NCBI GenBank assembly: GCA_022410635.1
Contig: JAJVDF010000003.1
Span: 62,001 to 126,000 of the forward strand
Direction: 5' to 3'
Source: Tretioscincus oriximinensis
Taxonomy: Eukaryota > Chordata > Lepidosauria > Squamata > Gymnophthalmidae
DNA: 64,000 bases
The notes below the pieces were generated by a model. That model was not told where the DNA came from and searched no databases. It worked only from the letters and a program-made list of their open reading frames with translations. Positions 36,601 through 50,400 of the stretch are shown piece after piece (position 1 is the first letter of the stretch; each line of letters opens with the position of its first letter). The position numbers and the translations under genes were made by a program.

Positions 36601-39600
36601 GCAGAAGGCCAGGGTAAACATGTCTGTTATAGGTGTCTGATACACCTAAGAGGGAAGCTCTTTCCATAATCTGAAGCTACCACAGAGAAGGCCCTCCTTC
36701 AGGTTAATCATTAAGTGACTGCTTCATCTCCACCAAGAAAATCAAATAGAAGATGCTAATTGAAATGAAACCTTTATTTACTATTTGATTTTAATAACAC
36801 ACAGCTCTTCTGTTTTGTTTACAATGCAAACTGCTTTTATGAGAAATTAATTTAAAGCCACAGACATATAGAAAGATTGACTGAACTGTTAACTCCAAGA
36901 GTCATACTTGTGTACTTCTTGTAGGTTATTTTGTTTCTCAATTGTTTTGCAATAGTCCCATTCCAATCTTGTCTTTCTTGGTCCACTTGGTGTTTTTTCC
37001 TTCTTTCCTTGCATCCGAATAAATTAGAATCTCCCATATTTGGTCATATCATTGTGGAAGCATAAATTACTGTGTGTACTTCCTCAATGAGGACATGTTA
37101 TAATTCCATATTAGCTCTAGAACTACCTGAATTAACAAAAGTGTGTTAAACCTTCCCCTATCAATAAAAGCCTTAGAAAAAAACAAAAGGTTAGAAATTC
37201 AAAAAAGCAGGGAAGAAGATACAGTGGCAAATCTCTTTCCTTCTCAAAATAGTATCAGTTCAAAAGGAGATTGTCCAATAGCAAAAAGAAAAAGGAAACG
37301 AAAAGATCTTCTTGGGAAAATGTGACTTATTTTCTGCAAATATATTGCAGAATATATTCCTCTAGATTGGCTCCATGGATAGATGGAGAAAGACTATGTG
37401 GCTGATTTTTGTGATGGAAAAAGCACACAAACCATTAAAGTCCAATATACCTTCTTTTTTGGTTCAATTTAAAACTACATTTTTAAGTGTCATTACTCCA
37501 TGTTTTTATGTTCTGACACTAATGCCAATTAGGCTTCAAACTAAGATCCAATAACAATATCCGGTGTTTGCCATTGGCTGACAGATGCTTGCTTTGATTT
37601 GCCCAGCATCTTACCACCTATTCTGGGGTTCAGGTGTGTGTATTTGTTGACATGTTTGGCTGAAGGGCAAAACCAAATACTGTGAAAGAAGGTTGGACTT
37701 GCACTAATCCTTCACCAGCATTTGGCTTCCTCTTCTTTATACAGTACCCCAAAGATGGCAGCAAGGAAGTGGGGAATGGAAGAGACCCCATCCCTGGACG
37801 CAGTCTCTCCCTTTCACCTCACCCATTCCTTCCCTTACTTCCATCCTCCCTGCCTCCCTCCCTGCCTCCCTCCCACCTATCCATCCACACCTTCTGTCCC
37901 TTCCTGTTTAGCAGAGGGAATCTCGTCTTCTTGTCTATGGTCAGCGGTTGGAAAGGTGGGGAGGAGTGGGCATGCAGGCATGCAGGTGATTGGCCTGTGA
38001 TGGGGGCACATGTAGATCACTTGATTGACTGGGGTTTGCACTAGTAACATACTGTAGAAGTCATATCTTATTACATGCCTTATTAAGGTAAAGATGTGGG
38101 CTATCCTAATAGGAGTCAAGTAAAAATTAAACCAAAACATTGTGAAAGTTTCCCTTGTCTTAGTTGACTATAATCATACTTATTTTCTATCTACAGCTCC
38201 AAATACTGCTCCCATAAGTCATTTGATCATTAAAAATTTATATACCCTAGTAACAATCCCTTTGGAAACCCTCATATTACTTTTACAATCTCCTAATTGT
38301 CTGGATTTTTTTTATAATGTTCTGTATCATAGGGGCTCTAAGTTACCTGTAAGTATTCTTCTATCCATTCGAGGGCCAAAGCTGATCTTGACCCTATTAA
38401 TCTAGCAGATCTCAGAAAGCCAAAGGTTACCAAGGATACTTTTTCTCCACATTTATAGTTATTTTCATAATTTTCTGCCACAAAGAATACCTTAGAAAGG
38501 TCAATGCATGTGCTCTTTCACAGTTTTGTGCTTTTAAATAGATGTGACAAAGTCCAGATTGTCAATAGAAATTGGAAACCAATTAAATTAGTTCCATGCA
38601 TTACTTTACATCAGCATACATCAACATTTCTTGAACAATTTTTCCTCCTATGTTCAACTTTGAATGTAGCTCTTAGTTAATTCCTTTGCTACTGGAAAAG
38701 TGAGATGTCGGAAGCAGGTACCCTGCAGTTTCAATTTAATCTGTCTCTGCAAGCTACAACTGCATGCTGTTNTCTGACCTTTCTAAGGAAGCAAAAGTAA
38801 AAGATATAAAAGTGAATGCATGTATAAACCACACAGATGAAAATCAGTATTGATAGTTCTGTAAGTACTAAAATATTTCTGCTAATTCACTTTTTGCTCA
38901 TGATTCTATACTATGAAAGAGCAATCTGCAGCAAAATTATTTCCANAATTAGAACTAGGCTTTATATGTGAAGCTGACACATTTAACACTTATGGTGCTA
39001 TGGATATTAATAGGAAAGTAGAAAACTANTAATGATGTCCATTTCATGGTGGAAGCCACACAAATTATCTTATGTGTACATACTTATGTGCAGTCAAGAT
39101 ATCTTTTTACACTTCGTATATTCAGATATTTGTTTTTCAATTATTCTTTTTAATTCTAATGTCTTCCATATGCTTCTTATAACTTCTTAATGTTGTTCTG
39201 TAGACATTACCTAATTCATTTAAAAATCCAGACTGCCACCAAAAATTGGGGATTTTTTTTTTAGAATTACCAATGAGCAAATGTGTTAAAGACATTTGAA
39301 AATCAGTGGTAAGATGAAACTGTTGCTTGCTGCTACATATGGCCACTATTTGTAGAAATAACAAGAAAGTAATAATGCTGGAGGAGAAAAGACCCGATAC
39401 CTAAAATGTTTCTATAGGAAAAGTCTCAGAAGGAGCAATTTCTCCCTTAAACTCTTACCGTCAAACTGGGTGTCAATTGAGCTAGGAGTAACTAAATTTG
39501 TCAATAACAGAGTAAAGTGTTACAAAATGCCTTATGTCGTCTTGATAAAACACTTTCTGTTAAACCATTTGGGGGGGGGGGGTTTAGCAGTTGCAGGTAG

Positions 39601-42600
39601 ATGGATGTCAGCACTTTATTCTTTTTCTTCCTTTGTCTGTCTAATGGTATAACTTTTTTAATAATAATAAAATACAAGATTTATTTNTGTATTTTCAGTT
39701 AGCACTGGAATAAGCCCATTGCTTGAGTTTAATGCAACAGGAGTCTAGATTACTCCTCGCTCACTCCCAATGTTCCTCGTTTGCTCTTGCCTATGTGGTT
39801 CCTTCCCTTTTCCAGCTGCTGTGCTGGGCCAGGTTCAATGGCAATCTCTACTGGCCTGGCCNTGGCTTTGGAACATTGATAACATCACTCCAGGCCTTGG
39901 GATTTGTCCAAATACTGTCTAATCGCAGAGCCTTCCGGCACTATTGTGGCTCTAAGAAATATATATAGAGAGAGCTCCCACCTTATATCTTCCAAACATA
40001 AACAATGAATAACTAACTAACACTAGATTCCTCATGGCCAGAATATTAGCTTACACAGAAAAAGCAGACATTTTAAAGTTCAAGGGTAAATGTGTGTTCT
40101 TATGTGTTTAATTTGCACTTCCAAATGGGCTTTTCCAGCAGAACCAATTCATGACTAGAGTTTCCTCCAAATGAGGAAATATCTGCCAAATCTTGGCAGT
40201 TTCCTTCTTTCAGCCTCCTGGCAGGCATCAGTCTTTTTATACCTTGGTGATATGACACAAGAGCTTTCTATCTTTTTCCTAGCTGTGAGGAAAGTGCTGA
40301 CAAGGGCCAGGTAAACTTGAAACAGGTGTTGCTCTGACACAAATTTTTAATCCATATTCAGACTTAATAAACTGAGNGGTAGTGGTGGAGGGGGCGGGGG
40401 AGTCCGTGGTTGGGACAGGCTATGGCACTATTTTCACATTATAACCCAGTTTGATGCCTCATTCCAATGTTTAGTTTGGAATTATAGTCTCATGATACAC
40501 CATCCTACAATGTGGATAAGACATTCGAGAAGATATGCTATGCCAGTCTACCAGCCCAGTATTCACTTTAGTAAACGTTAGAAATGTCTGAGGCATTATT
40601 TAACATATACTGGATTATTTCTCTTTTTTCTTCACAGACTGTTACTGAGAAACACAAGTTGAATGTACCTGAGACTATGACTGAAATCTTAGATGTTTCT
40701 GATGAAGAAGGTGAGACTGTCACTGGTTATTGTGTATAACTTATTTAATTCATTTATTCAAATGTTTCTGGGGGCAGGAGCAATAAAAACATATGGTCTG
40801 GATTCACTAAAAACCAACTCCATTTAGACCCAGTTTGCACTCACTTAATATATTTTAGGGATTTATAAACATATTAGGTGGGTTGTATCAGATCCATAAC
40901 ATTGCCTGTACAAACAGAGTCTTGGGCTTGGATTTGAAACATTTGTTTTAAAAAAGCTTTTTAAAGAAAACACAGAAATTATTGAAAANATTGTTCTAAA
41001 TATTTAGAAAATAACTAAATACTAAGGTTCAATCACCCTTTATATTGTTGCCTCCAAATCTGATTATGTACATGAAAAGTAATCTTAATTTCTCCAGTAC
41101 TTCTTGCAGCTCAGCTGTGTGTCTTCCTTCTTCTGCCCTTTACATTCCAACTAGGTGTGAAGCCTGGCTGATTGCCAGGCAAAGAAAGAGAAGAAGTAGC
41201 TACATTTGAAAGCCAACACATTGCCTTCCCCATCACTGCCTCCTACCTGCCTCCCCCAGGGGTAGCTCCTCCTCCTGAGGCACTATCAGTCACACCAGTG
41301 GGAGATGGGAGACAGCGACGGAGTGGAAGACAGGGTAGTTATTTGGGTCCAGTGGTATAAAGCAGAATGGAGGTACTGGTGGTGGCCCACCAACTACTGA
41401 GGCAGAGTTTGAAGTTGAGGTAGGCTTAGTGCAAGGTCTCCCAGCAGTTGGAAGGAGCCCTTACAGTTGTGGAACTTGCTGCTGCCACTGCCATCTTCCT
41501 GCTGCTGCCTGCCTGCCTGGAGGAGCCAAGGCCACAGTTGAGTCCGAGATTCTGAGGTCTGTCTTTGGTCGATAAAGACCAACTCGAAATCTTGGACTCA
41601 GCGATACCTTTCTTGTTAATAGTACAGATTAACTAATGTCATAGCAATCCTATATGTAAGGTATATTTTTCCTCCTTCTTTTATACCATAGGAGTTGAGT
41701 TTTTTCCTTTTCAACACTTTTCCTTCCTAATGTGTTGTACAGCTTTTAAACACTCTGACTGTGACCCTTTCACTGACGAGGAAGCCTTTAGTGACACAGG
41801 TATTGTGTGAAAAGCACTTGGAGTGAAACACAGAACTTTCTTCTTTAAATGCTTTTGTTCACATTCTCTGATGTCTGTCAGTGTGTGTAGGATGTATAGC
41901 ATGAATCTGTGCCATTTTACCAGAATGAAAATTCTGCTTGTTTTGGGCTCTTCCTATCTCAGCTATAAGAAGCTAAATAGGAAATACAAACTTATACCAG
42001 TATTGTTAAACCAAATTTTCGCACGCTGCAACAGAGTACTAACCTTAGAAGTGACATTGTGGAACTGGACAAGGTGCAAAAAAGGGAAACAACAAGGTGT
42101 TTTTCATTCCTGTTCAGCAGTACTAGGAATGTAAATAACATATCTCTTGTGTCATTTCTTTTTTGATATCTTTATGTTGGACATCTTGTCATCCCTAATA
42201 TTCATTCAGTGATTGTTTGGTGCCCAATGATAAGAGAACGATAAATGCGAGAAAGTCTAGAGTCTATTGCTTACATATGAAAAATTCTGAATTCATTCCC
42301 TCTTCCTCATTTTAAGAGATGGTAGGTGAAGGTAATAGAAAAAACTGTCTTGTATCATCGTTCCAGTTTCACAATCCAGCATTTTGCTAAGTGTATGCTT
42401 TTGTATATTTCCTGTAATGCCAAATAGAAGGCATTTAAATTTAAAGACTCACAGGCACATTCAAAAAACAGATTGCGTGAAATACTCATTCTTCTGATAG
42501 GTAAAAATACTCTGGCCCTTTCCCCACTGAGCCTTATTCTAGGTTACATCTCAATCCAGAGCTTGGCCATCCCCATGCCAGTGTAAACTATGGCAGGTCC

Positions 42601-45600
42601 CATTAAGTACCTGCCATAGACTAGCATGTAGATGGCAGGCTCCTATGTCAAGATATAATTCAGAATAAGGCTCAATGCTGATAGGACTCCTGTTACTCTA
42701 CTTCCTAACCTCCTAGCATTTTTCTAACAAATATTAACAGAATGTATAAGGATGTTTTATTTTGTTTTGCTGTGGTGCCTACTAAAGTGGAACTATATAT
42801 TTTTTTAAGTTTTAAAGGCTTATGCAGATTGAATCTGTTAATATGAAAATAATGTGTTTTGGTTCAAGGTGATGACACCATGACTGGAGATGGGGGAGAA
42901 TATCTTAGAGCTGAAGACCTGAAAGAACTAGGCGATGATTCCTTGCCCGGCAGCCAATTTTTAGATGGTATGACCTACCTGAGGTACAGTCTGGAAGGTG
43001 GCCGATCTGACAGGTATCTCCTCAAGATTGCACATATAAAACATATTTCTCCTTTAAAAATGTATGAGGAAATGTTAATGTGGTTTCAGAACAGAACCTT
43101 TTTCTGGGCTTAGAATAGGACTCTGCCATTTACATGCTAGTGTAGGCAATGGGAGGCTGTAAATTGCGCTTACCATAATCTACATTAGCATGTAGATGGC
43201 CAAATCCTGTTCCAAGACAGGGACAGGCCTAAGAGGATTTAAAAAAAAATCTATCAGCTTTTTTATGGATATACCAAGTCCTGGACCCAGTGTTGTTTAA
43301 TATTTTTTTATAAGTGACTTAGATGAGGGAACTGAAAGAAAACTGATCAAATTGGCCAATGACACAAAGCTATGATGTGTTACTAATACTATGATGGGTT
43401 ACTAATACTAAAGAGAGAGAGAGAATTCAGAAAGATCTAGACAAGCTTGAACAGTGGGCTGAATCTATCAACAGAGAGAAATGCAAGATCCTACATCTGG
43501 GCAAGAAAAATGAAAATATCATCTACAGAATGAGAGGAATATGTCTGAGCAGTAGCACATGTGAAAAGGATCCGGGTATATTGGTAGATCACAGGCTAAA
43601 CATGAGTCAACAGTATGAAGCAGCTGCAAAAGGGACAAACAAATTCTGGGATGTATTAAGTGGAGCATAGAATCTCGATTNTGTGAAGTAATTACTCTCT
43701 CCAGTACTTTTGTCAGATCACATTTAAAGTCCTCTGTTTAATTCTGGGCATCCCAATTTCATTTTAAAAAGTTGATAAACTAAAGCAAGTTCAAAAGATT
43801 TACAAAGATCGTGTGTGGTCTGGGAGCCAAATCCTATGAGGAATGGTTCTGGGGATCTTAAGTCTGCAAAAGGGAAGACTAAGAGGAGACCTGATTGCTT
43901 CCTATAAATTTCTGAAAATTAGATAGCAGAAAAAAAACCTTTTCTGATAGTAAGGGTGATAAACCAGTGGACTAGATTATCACAGGAGGAAGTCTTCAAA
44001 CAGAGGCTGAACAGCCATCTGTCTCCGTTAGTTTAGCAAATCATGTGTTGAGCAGGGGGTTGGACCCGATTACCCTGGAGGTCCCTTTCAACTCGATGAT
44101 TCTGTGCCTCTTGGTAGACTGTATAGGGAACTTAATGCAGTGAAAAATGTCATGGAAAACAAAAATAGTGCTGTGAAAAAGAAACCATATTAATTTAGTT
44201 CAGTACCTTTTTTACCAATATGCACTGGAATATCATATTTAACAAAATAGGTTTCTGCATACTTTACATTGTCTTGGATCTAAACAAGTTTTTTTACAAT
44301 AGCCTGACTAAGGAAGGCCCCCNTCATGGGATTATAAATTTACAAAGGAAAAAGCATCAGGGATGACCCCCTACCCCAGATACAGTATTAGATAACAATC
44401 TCATAACAAATAGGTTTAGGAGATGATTTTCCTTTGAATTCACCGATGCAGAAACGATGGGAGCCAACAACTGAACAGATCAGGAATATGGATCATCTGA
44501 TCACAAGGGAGAAATTACAGAGCTTTTCATGGCAAAACTAGCCTGGCAGCAATTTTGCTATATAATAAAATGAGAAAGGTCACAATCATATCTCTAGCCA
44601 ATGGGAAAGGCAAACGTATAGGTAGACAAGCAGATTGGTCTGTTCATTGTGAAAAGAACACAGGGCCGGGCTTAGTGCCAGGTCACTGTTGGAGTGGGTC
44701 CTCTCAGTCATCTGTGTCTGTTGTGTCACTGAAGTGCTGCATTTTGGCAGTGCCCACTACGCCTCATTTTTGCTACACCCATTGCTGAACAGACTGGGCA
44801 CCTATTTTTGGCAATGGTGATGAACAGGCCTTTGTATTGTCCCAAAGATCTGAGTGCCGTATCTCTTTTTTAGTAGTGCTGAAGTGTTTCCTTTTGCCAG
44901 TACTTCAGCAAAGTGGATTAAGCATCTGTGGCACACAAGTGCCTCATTTTGATGGTCCGCCTTGATGAACAGCATTGCTTAACAGACTCCTATCATGTCC
45001 ATGGCTGTAAGTCCTACTGCACTAGACCCTGAGGCATATAAAGAATGCAATGTGTGTTTCCTCTGGTCTAATAAAGTGTTATCTGGCCTTTCTGTGCTGG
45101 ATCTTATTCCAAATTATATCCTGAAAGAGGGTTTGACATTTGTATCCAGGTGCAGGCTATAGAACCTTTCATATTCTTGCAGATGACAGATCTCTTTCTG
45201 AGATATAATACAAAATGAGGCCCAGTGTAGAATAGGCTAAATATGTATTTTTTAGTGTGTTGTTTTTTTCATGTTTTTGGAACTGGCTTTTTCTAAGCTT
45301 CAGCCTTAAAACCCTGTGGTGGGAATGGTTCATAATCATGTCCTGTCTTTGCTGTTTCTCTTTTCCCTTCTTGTATGCTTTCATTAGCACTATGCCCAGG
45401 TAGGTATTATTAGCATGAAAATAGTGATAGCTCTTCCTTGTGGCATCTGTCATTAAATACCCATATCCATTTTGCAGGCTTGCTGACTTACGTAGTCTGT
45501 TCTTGTTTGAAATTGTTTTGTGTGAAGATACNGCTAAGATTTTGTTCTGGTTGTATTGATACCAACCAAGTTTAAAAATAGATTGAAGAAAAGTGGTAAT

Positions 45601-47383
45601 GATAGATTGGAGGCTCCCATGGCTTATTTCAATCTCACTTGTTGAGATTTTGGGGTTATTGTGCCATTTTCCACAGTTCTTCTTTGAATCTAAGCTTTTA
45701 GATATAGCTACTTTTTCTCCTCTTCAGAGAATATGCCTTCTATCAAAGTTAAATGCAAGGGATGGTGTGCTAGGCCTGCTGTATTTTCTTATAGATGTTT
45801 ATTGATTGTGTCTGCTTGTATTGTTTTACTGCTGGCAGTTGTTCCTTTGTGCAGTTTTTTACAATGAAGCCTTTTTTCTAGTTATATTTTATCAACATAG
45901 TCTTTTGAGACATATTTGTTACTAATAGGTTGATGATCTGCTCCTGTACTATTCATTGGCATGCTCTTTTGATGATGAATTACTGCTGAGTTACATGGTT
46001 GCTGGCTTTGGACTATAGCGTACTTAATTTATTGGTACTGTTCTATTATGTTTGTGTGTTTCCTTTTGTTGCTGCTGATTTGTTTGGTTTGTTCTGAAGA
46101 GAGGCTCCCAAATACTGTTGAGGAACAGCTCTTGATTCCTGTCAAAATTATATGGATGTTATTTTATCTTACTAGCTTCCCTTGTAGGCAGTTCATGAAA
46201 TCCGATTTGACTATTGCTTCTGTTTGTCTGTGAACAGAATTCATGGAAGACAGGTATATTGCTGACTACTAGAATAGCTGATGCAGTTTTGATTGTGGCT
46301 GATAGATATCATTTAAAAATCCAGGAGTCCAAGAATTTCAGCATTCATACTATTTTATTTTTAAACTAAATCTGTTTGGTCTTCTATAAAACAACTCTAT
46401 ACAGAGGGAAGTAGTAATTCTGTTAGTTCCCAACTTCCTCATATCAGGGCAAAAAATGATGCGTGATAAACTCAGTTCTCCCTAATACTTTTGCAAACAT
46501 GTTGAAAAATCATGTATTGCAATTTGTTTATTTATTTACTGGTATTTATTTATATTTTTATACCGCCCTATAGTTGAAGGTCTCAGAGCAGTTAACAATA
46601 AAAACCACATTAGCATATTAAAATAGTAGTATCTTGAAGTATATTCAGTTTCCTCAGTATAATTAGTTTTTCTTTGCAAATAATNCTCTGTCCTGTGATC
46701 AGAGAAATATTATCTTTTTCATTTCATCTTCCTTGTTCCTTAAGCACTTTTTTTAANCCAGCAGATGTCATACAATGCAGAGTTTCTGATATGCTAAATT
46801 AAATATCATAATTCTTGCTTATATCAAGCTAGTGGTTTCCATCTTTTATATCAGTTGAAGACCCCTGCCTAGAATTTTTCTTTCATATAAATTGTCTGTT
46901 TAAATATGCAGTAATTTGCCTACAGTTTTTTGAGGACTAAGTTACATACAGTTCTTTTCACATTATTCAGTCCACTGATAGTTAATATTATTTATAATAC
47001 TGTTCAGCTGATTCCCAACATTATTATGTTTCTAGGCAATTAGAAACATATGAAGTATTCTTCACAAGCCTGCTCTTGAACTGATTATAGTCTGGTAATG
47101 GCTTTCACATCAAAACTTCAAAATTAGTTTTTAAAGCACAAAATTGTATCAAAATCCTGTTGGTTCGTATCTTTGTGCTTTGATTTTTGAAGTGACTAGC
47201 ATATCTCAATTAAATTTTTCTGTTGAACTGTGGAAGTAATTTATTTTTCCTTTGAATGTTATTGTTGCGTAAGTTTTTCAGCAAAGAGTAACATCGTTGT
47301 TGCTTTATAGATTCTGCTAGGTTTTTTTTAAAAAAGTGTATGGCATATGGCTGGCTACCTTCTGTGTACTTCCAGGGGATTAA

Positions 47384-47431
<48 letters not shown>

Positions 47432-50400
47432 GCACTCTGTGTACTTAGGGCTGTAGAAAGCATATAAAAATACAACATACAATATTAAATACAGTATAAA
47501 AACAAAACAACAGCTAAAATTGATAAAAGGTTAAAACATTTATAATGTTTGCAAGGAGATAATTGGAGATCTTTGATTCTTCAGTTTTTAATTCTGAAGG
47601 GCAGATGCAGACTGTTATTTTAAATGTAGGTGAAATACTAAACAACAAAATTAATACTTTATTCTGAGAATTATTCCTTTGGATTTTGGTGGAACTGGGG
47701 TAAGGAACATGGAAGAATGACTGAGCTCGCAAGGAAGAAAGATTTTTTTTTAGAGCTTCAGTCAAACCCCTGGAAGTTACACAACATTTGCTAATGGCAT
47801 GCTTTTTTCACTCCCTCGCTCTACCCCAAACCTCATCTTTACCATCTCAACTGCTGATAAACATTGCCAATACACCAGCCTACGATCCTTCAGTTCAGAC
47901 AGGTCCCACACGATGAGCCACACGTCGTACTTGAGGGACAGCGCTATGATTGATGACACGGTTGTTATCCCCAGTTATCAGGTAAGACTTTCAAGATCAT
48001 TCTGATAAACCAGAGGTGTCAAACTGGTGGCCCTCCACAACTCCCAACATTCCATCCCACTCCCACCATTGTGTCCATTCTGCTCAATCAAATGGAATAT
48101 TGGGAGTTGCGGTTCATGACCATCTGGAGAGCCACCAGTTTGACATCTCTATGATAAACTATCAAGCTGGTGTCTTAAATGTTGTCATTTCTTCTCTCTG
48201 TGTGGATCNTTTTTATTGTCGTTTGAGTTAGCGCACTTCAGTGTTAATTGTGTTCTACAAAATCACTATTGACTTTGCCTGGTTGACTTCATGGGCATCT
48301 TTATGGGTTTCTCTACGCAATGATCTTAGCAGATACAAAAAAGATGTTTCTTGGCAATTCCAAGGGGAGGCTGGGGGATTGGATTAGTGATCCACTACTT
48401 TCCAAGTAGATTGGCTCACCGCTGAGCAACAACTGGACTCCCTGAAGCAGATTCTCCCCCACCCCCAGTTGATTTATTTAGGTCCTGTAGCCACTGATCC
48501 TTATTCAGGGCTATATCTCAGAAAAGGAGACTTCCATCTACATGCTAGCGTAGACTACGACAGGCCCCAAATGGGCCTGCCTTACTCTACACGGGCATGA
48601 GGATGTCCAGAGAAAAGCTCCGTGGGGACAATGTCTTAGATACTTCTTCTTCTCAGCTCTTCCTTCTTTCCTTCCATCCTTTGAAATTTTTTAAATATTT
48701 TTATTGACTGTATGAGACCTTTTATTATGAAATTGTTGCCTACTGTTTTATGAATACATGCATATGTTTCATGTGTTTTGTGGTAAGTTGGTTGGACTCT
48801 AGCAAATTAAGGTGCAATATGTTTATTTATGGCATGGTAGAAAGTAAGTTGATTGGCATTATTTCATGGAAATGTCTAATTTTGAGGCAAATAAGTATAA
48901 ATTGAATATAATGAATTGAAAGATGCTTTGGAGTTAAATAATAAATATAATATATATCAAATAAATGTGAAGATATTCAACATATTGTGTAATTTAATCC
49001 TAGCTACTTTATGTCAGGATTATTTATGAATAAATAGAGTAAAGCCATGTGTAGACTTTGTTAACTTCCCTTGCTTGTTGAATGTGGAAAACTGTCACAC
49101 AGAAGTCAGACAATGACTGTATAAATTCCAATTGATTTCATTCGATATAGCAAGCCACAACCTCTTTGTATTCTTAGCATATGAAAAATAAAATAACAGT
49201 ATTTAATTATCTTATGTCAACAAATTCATAAAGATTATGTGACATACAGGAAAAGCACCCATCTTTTGCTATTTGCTAATAATGGATATTTATATTCACT
49301 TACAATTCATATTCACCCTTATAATTCATAATCATCAATAATGGGGAAATGTTGCTGTGCCAAACCCTTCTCAAAACTCTAAAAAAAGTCTCTTCTAATT
49401 TTCTACCAAATGTTTTCAAATCTTAGCCAAGTGCAAGGAAGGTTTCAGTTCTTCATTTCTTTGCATGGACAATTTCATTAATACTATTTCAACAATATTC
49501 TATTTTTATTTTAACTTTAGTAGTAAAACCTATAATACTATATAGCTTTGATTTTTTTTTTGTAGAAATTCCAGATTATGGTATGATGTTTCTTTAAATT
49601 TCCATAGAACATATGAAACATGCAAAATAAACTGCATACCTGATACATTTCTATATTTATATACATGTAAAATATTTTATAGAGGTGTTTGTTCCCCAAA
49701 TTCTAGGTCTCTGCACTGGCAAAAGAAGGTGAGAGAAATTCATTCCGTTTAAGTTGGAGTCCTGACAACTTGGATAATGTTACTCTCTCTGCCAGTCCTA
49801 TTCATTCTGGGTAAGTAATCCAGAGCAAAGGACAAGGCAAAAAGTGGATGAGGATTTGAACAGTTTGAACTAATGCTTAGTTTGAATGTGCATTTTATTG
49901 TCACAATTCTAACCATCCAGATCAAAGGAGCCAGCTACAGTTCTTTTTTTNGGGGGGAGGGGTTGGTGTTTGATATTATCTTTATGTTTCCAGCCCAAGT
50001 GAATTTGTTTGTACAAAAGATAATTTTTTTATTGCCAAAAAAGTTTCTTTGTTAGTTAAAATAATTTATTCAATAGGGTTGTAAGCATCTTGGTAGTTTG
50101 GACCACACTTCAGTAAAAGTAAAAGTCCATAATTGGTGATTTTCAGATCAATATAGGAACCTTTGTTAACTTGAGACCTTTAAGATGTTTTGGGTTCTAA
50201 TGTCCAATGTTGCCTGGGGTTCATTCATTTTCTAAGTCCAAAAATATTTGGAAAACAAAATATTATTNAAAACTTGGATAGAGACAGTATAGTGAAAGTG
50301 TTTCAAAAGAACAGTGCAGGACACATCACTTTGATTAAAGATGTTTCTTAATCAGAAACCATTATAGCCTCCTGGAGGGATCAAGGACTCTGCCTATTAA

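Larger units (their letters stand above)
33870..40637 (+). other. ANK2: ANK2 intron between repeat 24 and the linker
   Basis: 6.8-kb intron. It holds an antisense CR1 tail (34474-34755), a LINE-type tail (34770-34865), a full-length SINE (34986-35310), another LINE-type region (36440-36715) and a pyrimidine-rich tract (37800-37915). I found nothing recognisable in 33870-34470, 35320-36430, 36720-37700 and 37920-40637 apart from an 11-G run near 39571. Confidence 0.7.
40711..42868 (+). other. ANK2: ANK2 intronic sequence around the 57-bp cassette exon
   Basis: Outside the cassette exon (41743-41799) this holds a GC-richer segment at 41100-41600 ending in an imperfect hairpin (41540-41600), a small CR1 scrap near 42040-42090 and a palindromic MITE (42514-42687). 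Other parts are unrecognised. Confidence 0.7.
43014..47878 (+). other. ANK2: ANK2 intron in the linker region
   Basis: 4.9-kb intron with a truncated MITE (43102-43229), a CR1 3' end (43255-44112), a degenerate MITE (45085-45237), a LINE-type tail (46520-46630) and a TTA triplet tract (47383-47430). 44120-45080, 45240-46510 and 46640-47380 contain nothing I can name. Confidence 0.75.
47982..49706 (+). other. ANK2: ANK2 intron in the linker region
   Basis: 1.7-kb intron with a hAT MITE (48011-48151) and a palindromic MITE (48481-48635). The AT-rich remainder 48640-49700 is unrecognised. Confidence 0.8.

Noticed and set aside
41172..41360. 62-residue open frame with proline-rich text
   Set aside because: No splice context in frame with ANK2 and no recognisable domain; likely chance in a GC-rich repeat-like segment.
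46238..46253. 16-bp segment between AG and GT (aattcatggaagacag)
   Set aside because: Length is not a multiple of three and would break the frame in this intron; no supporting residue conservation.
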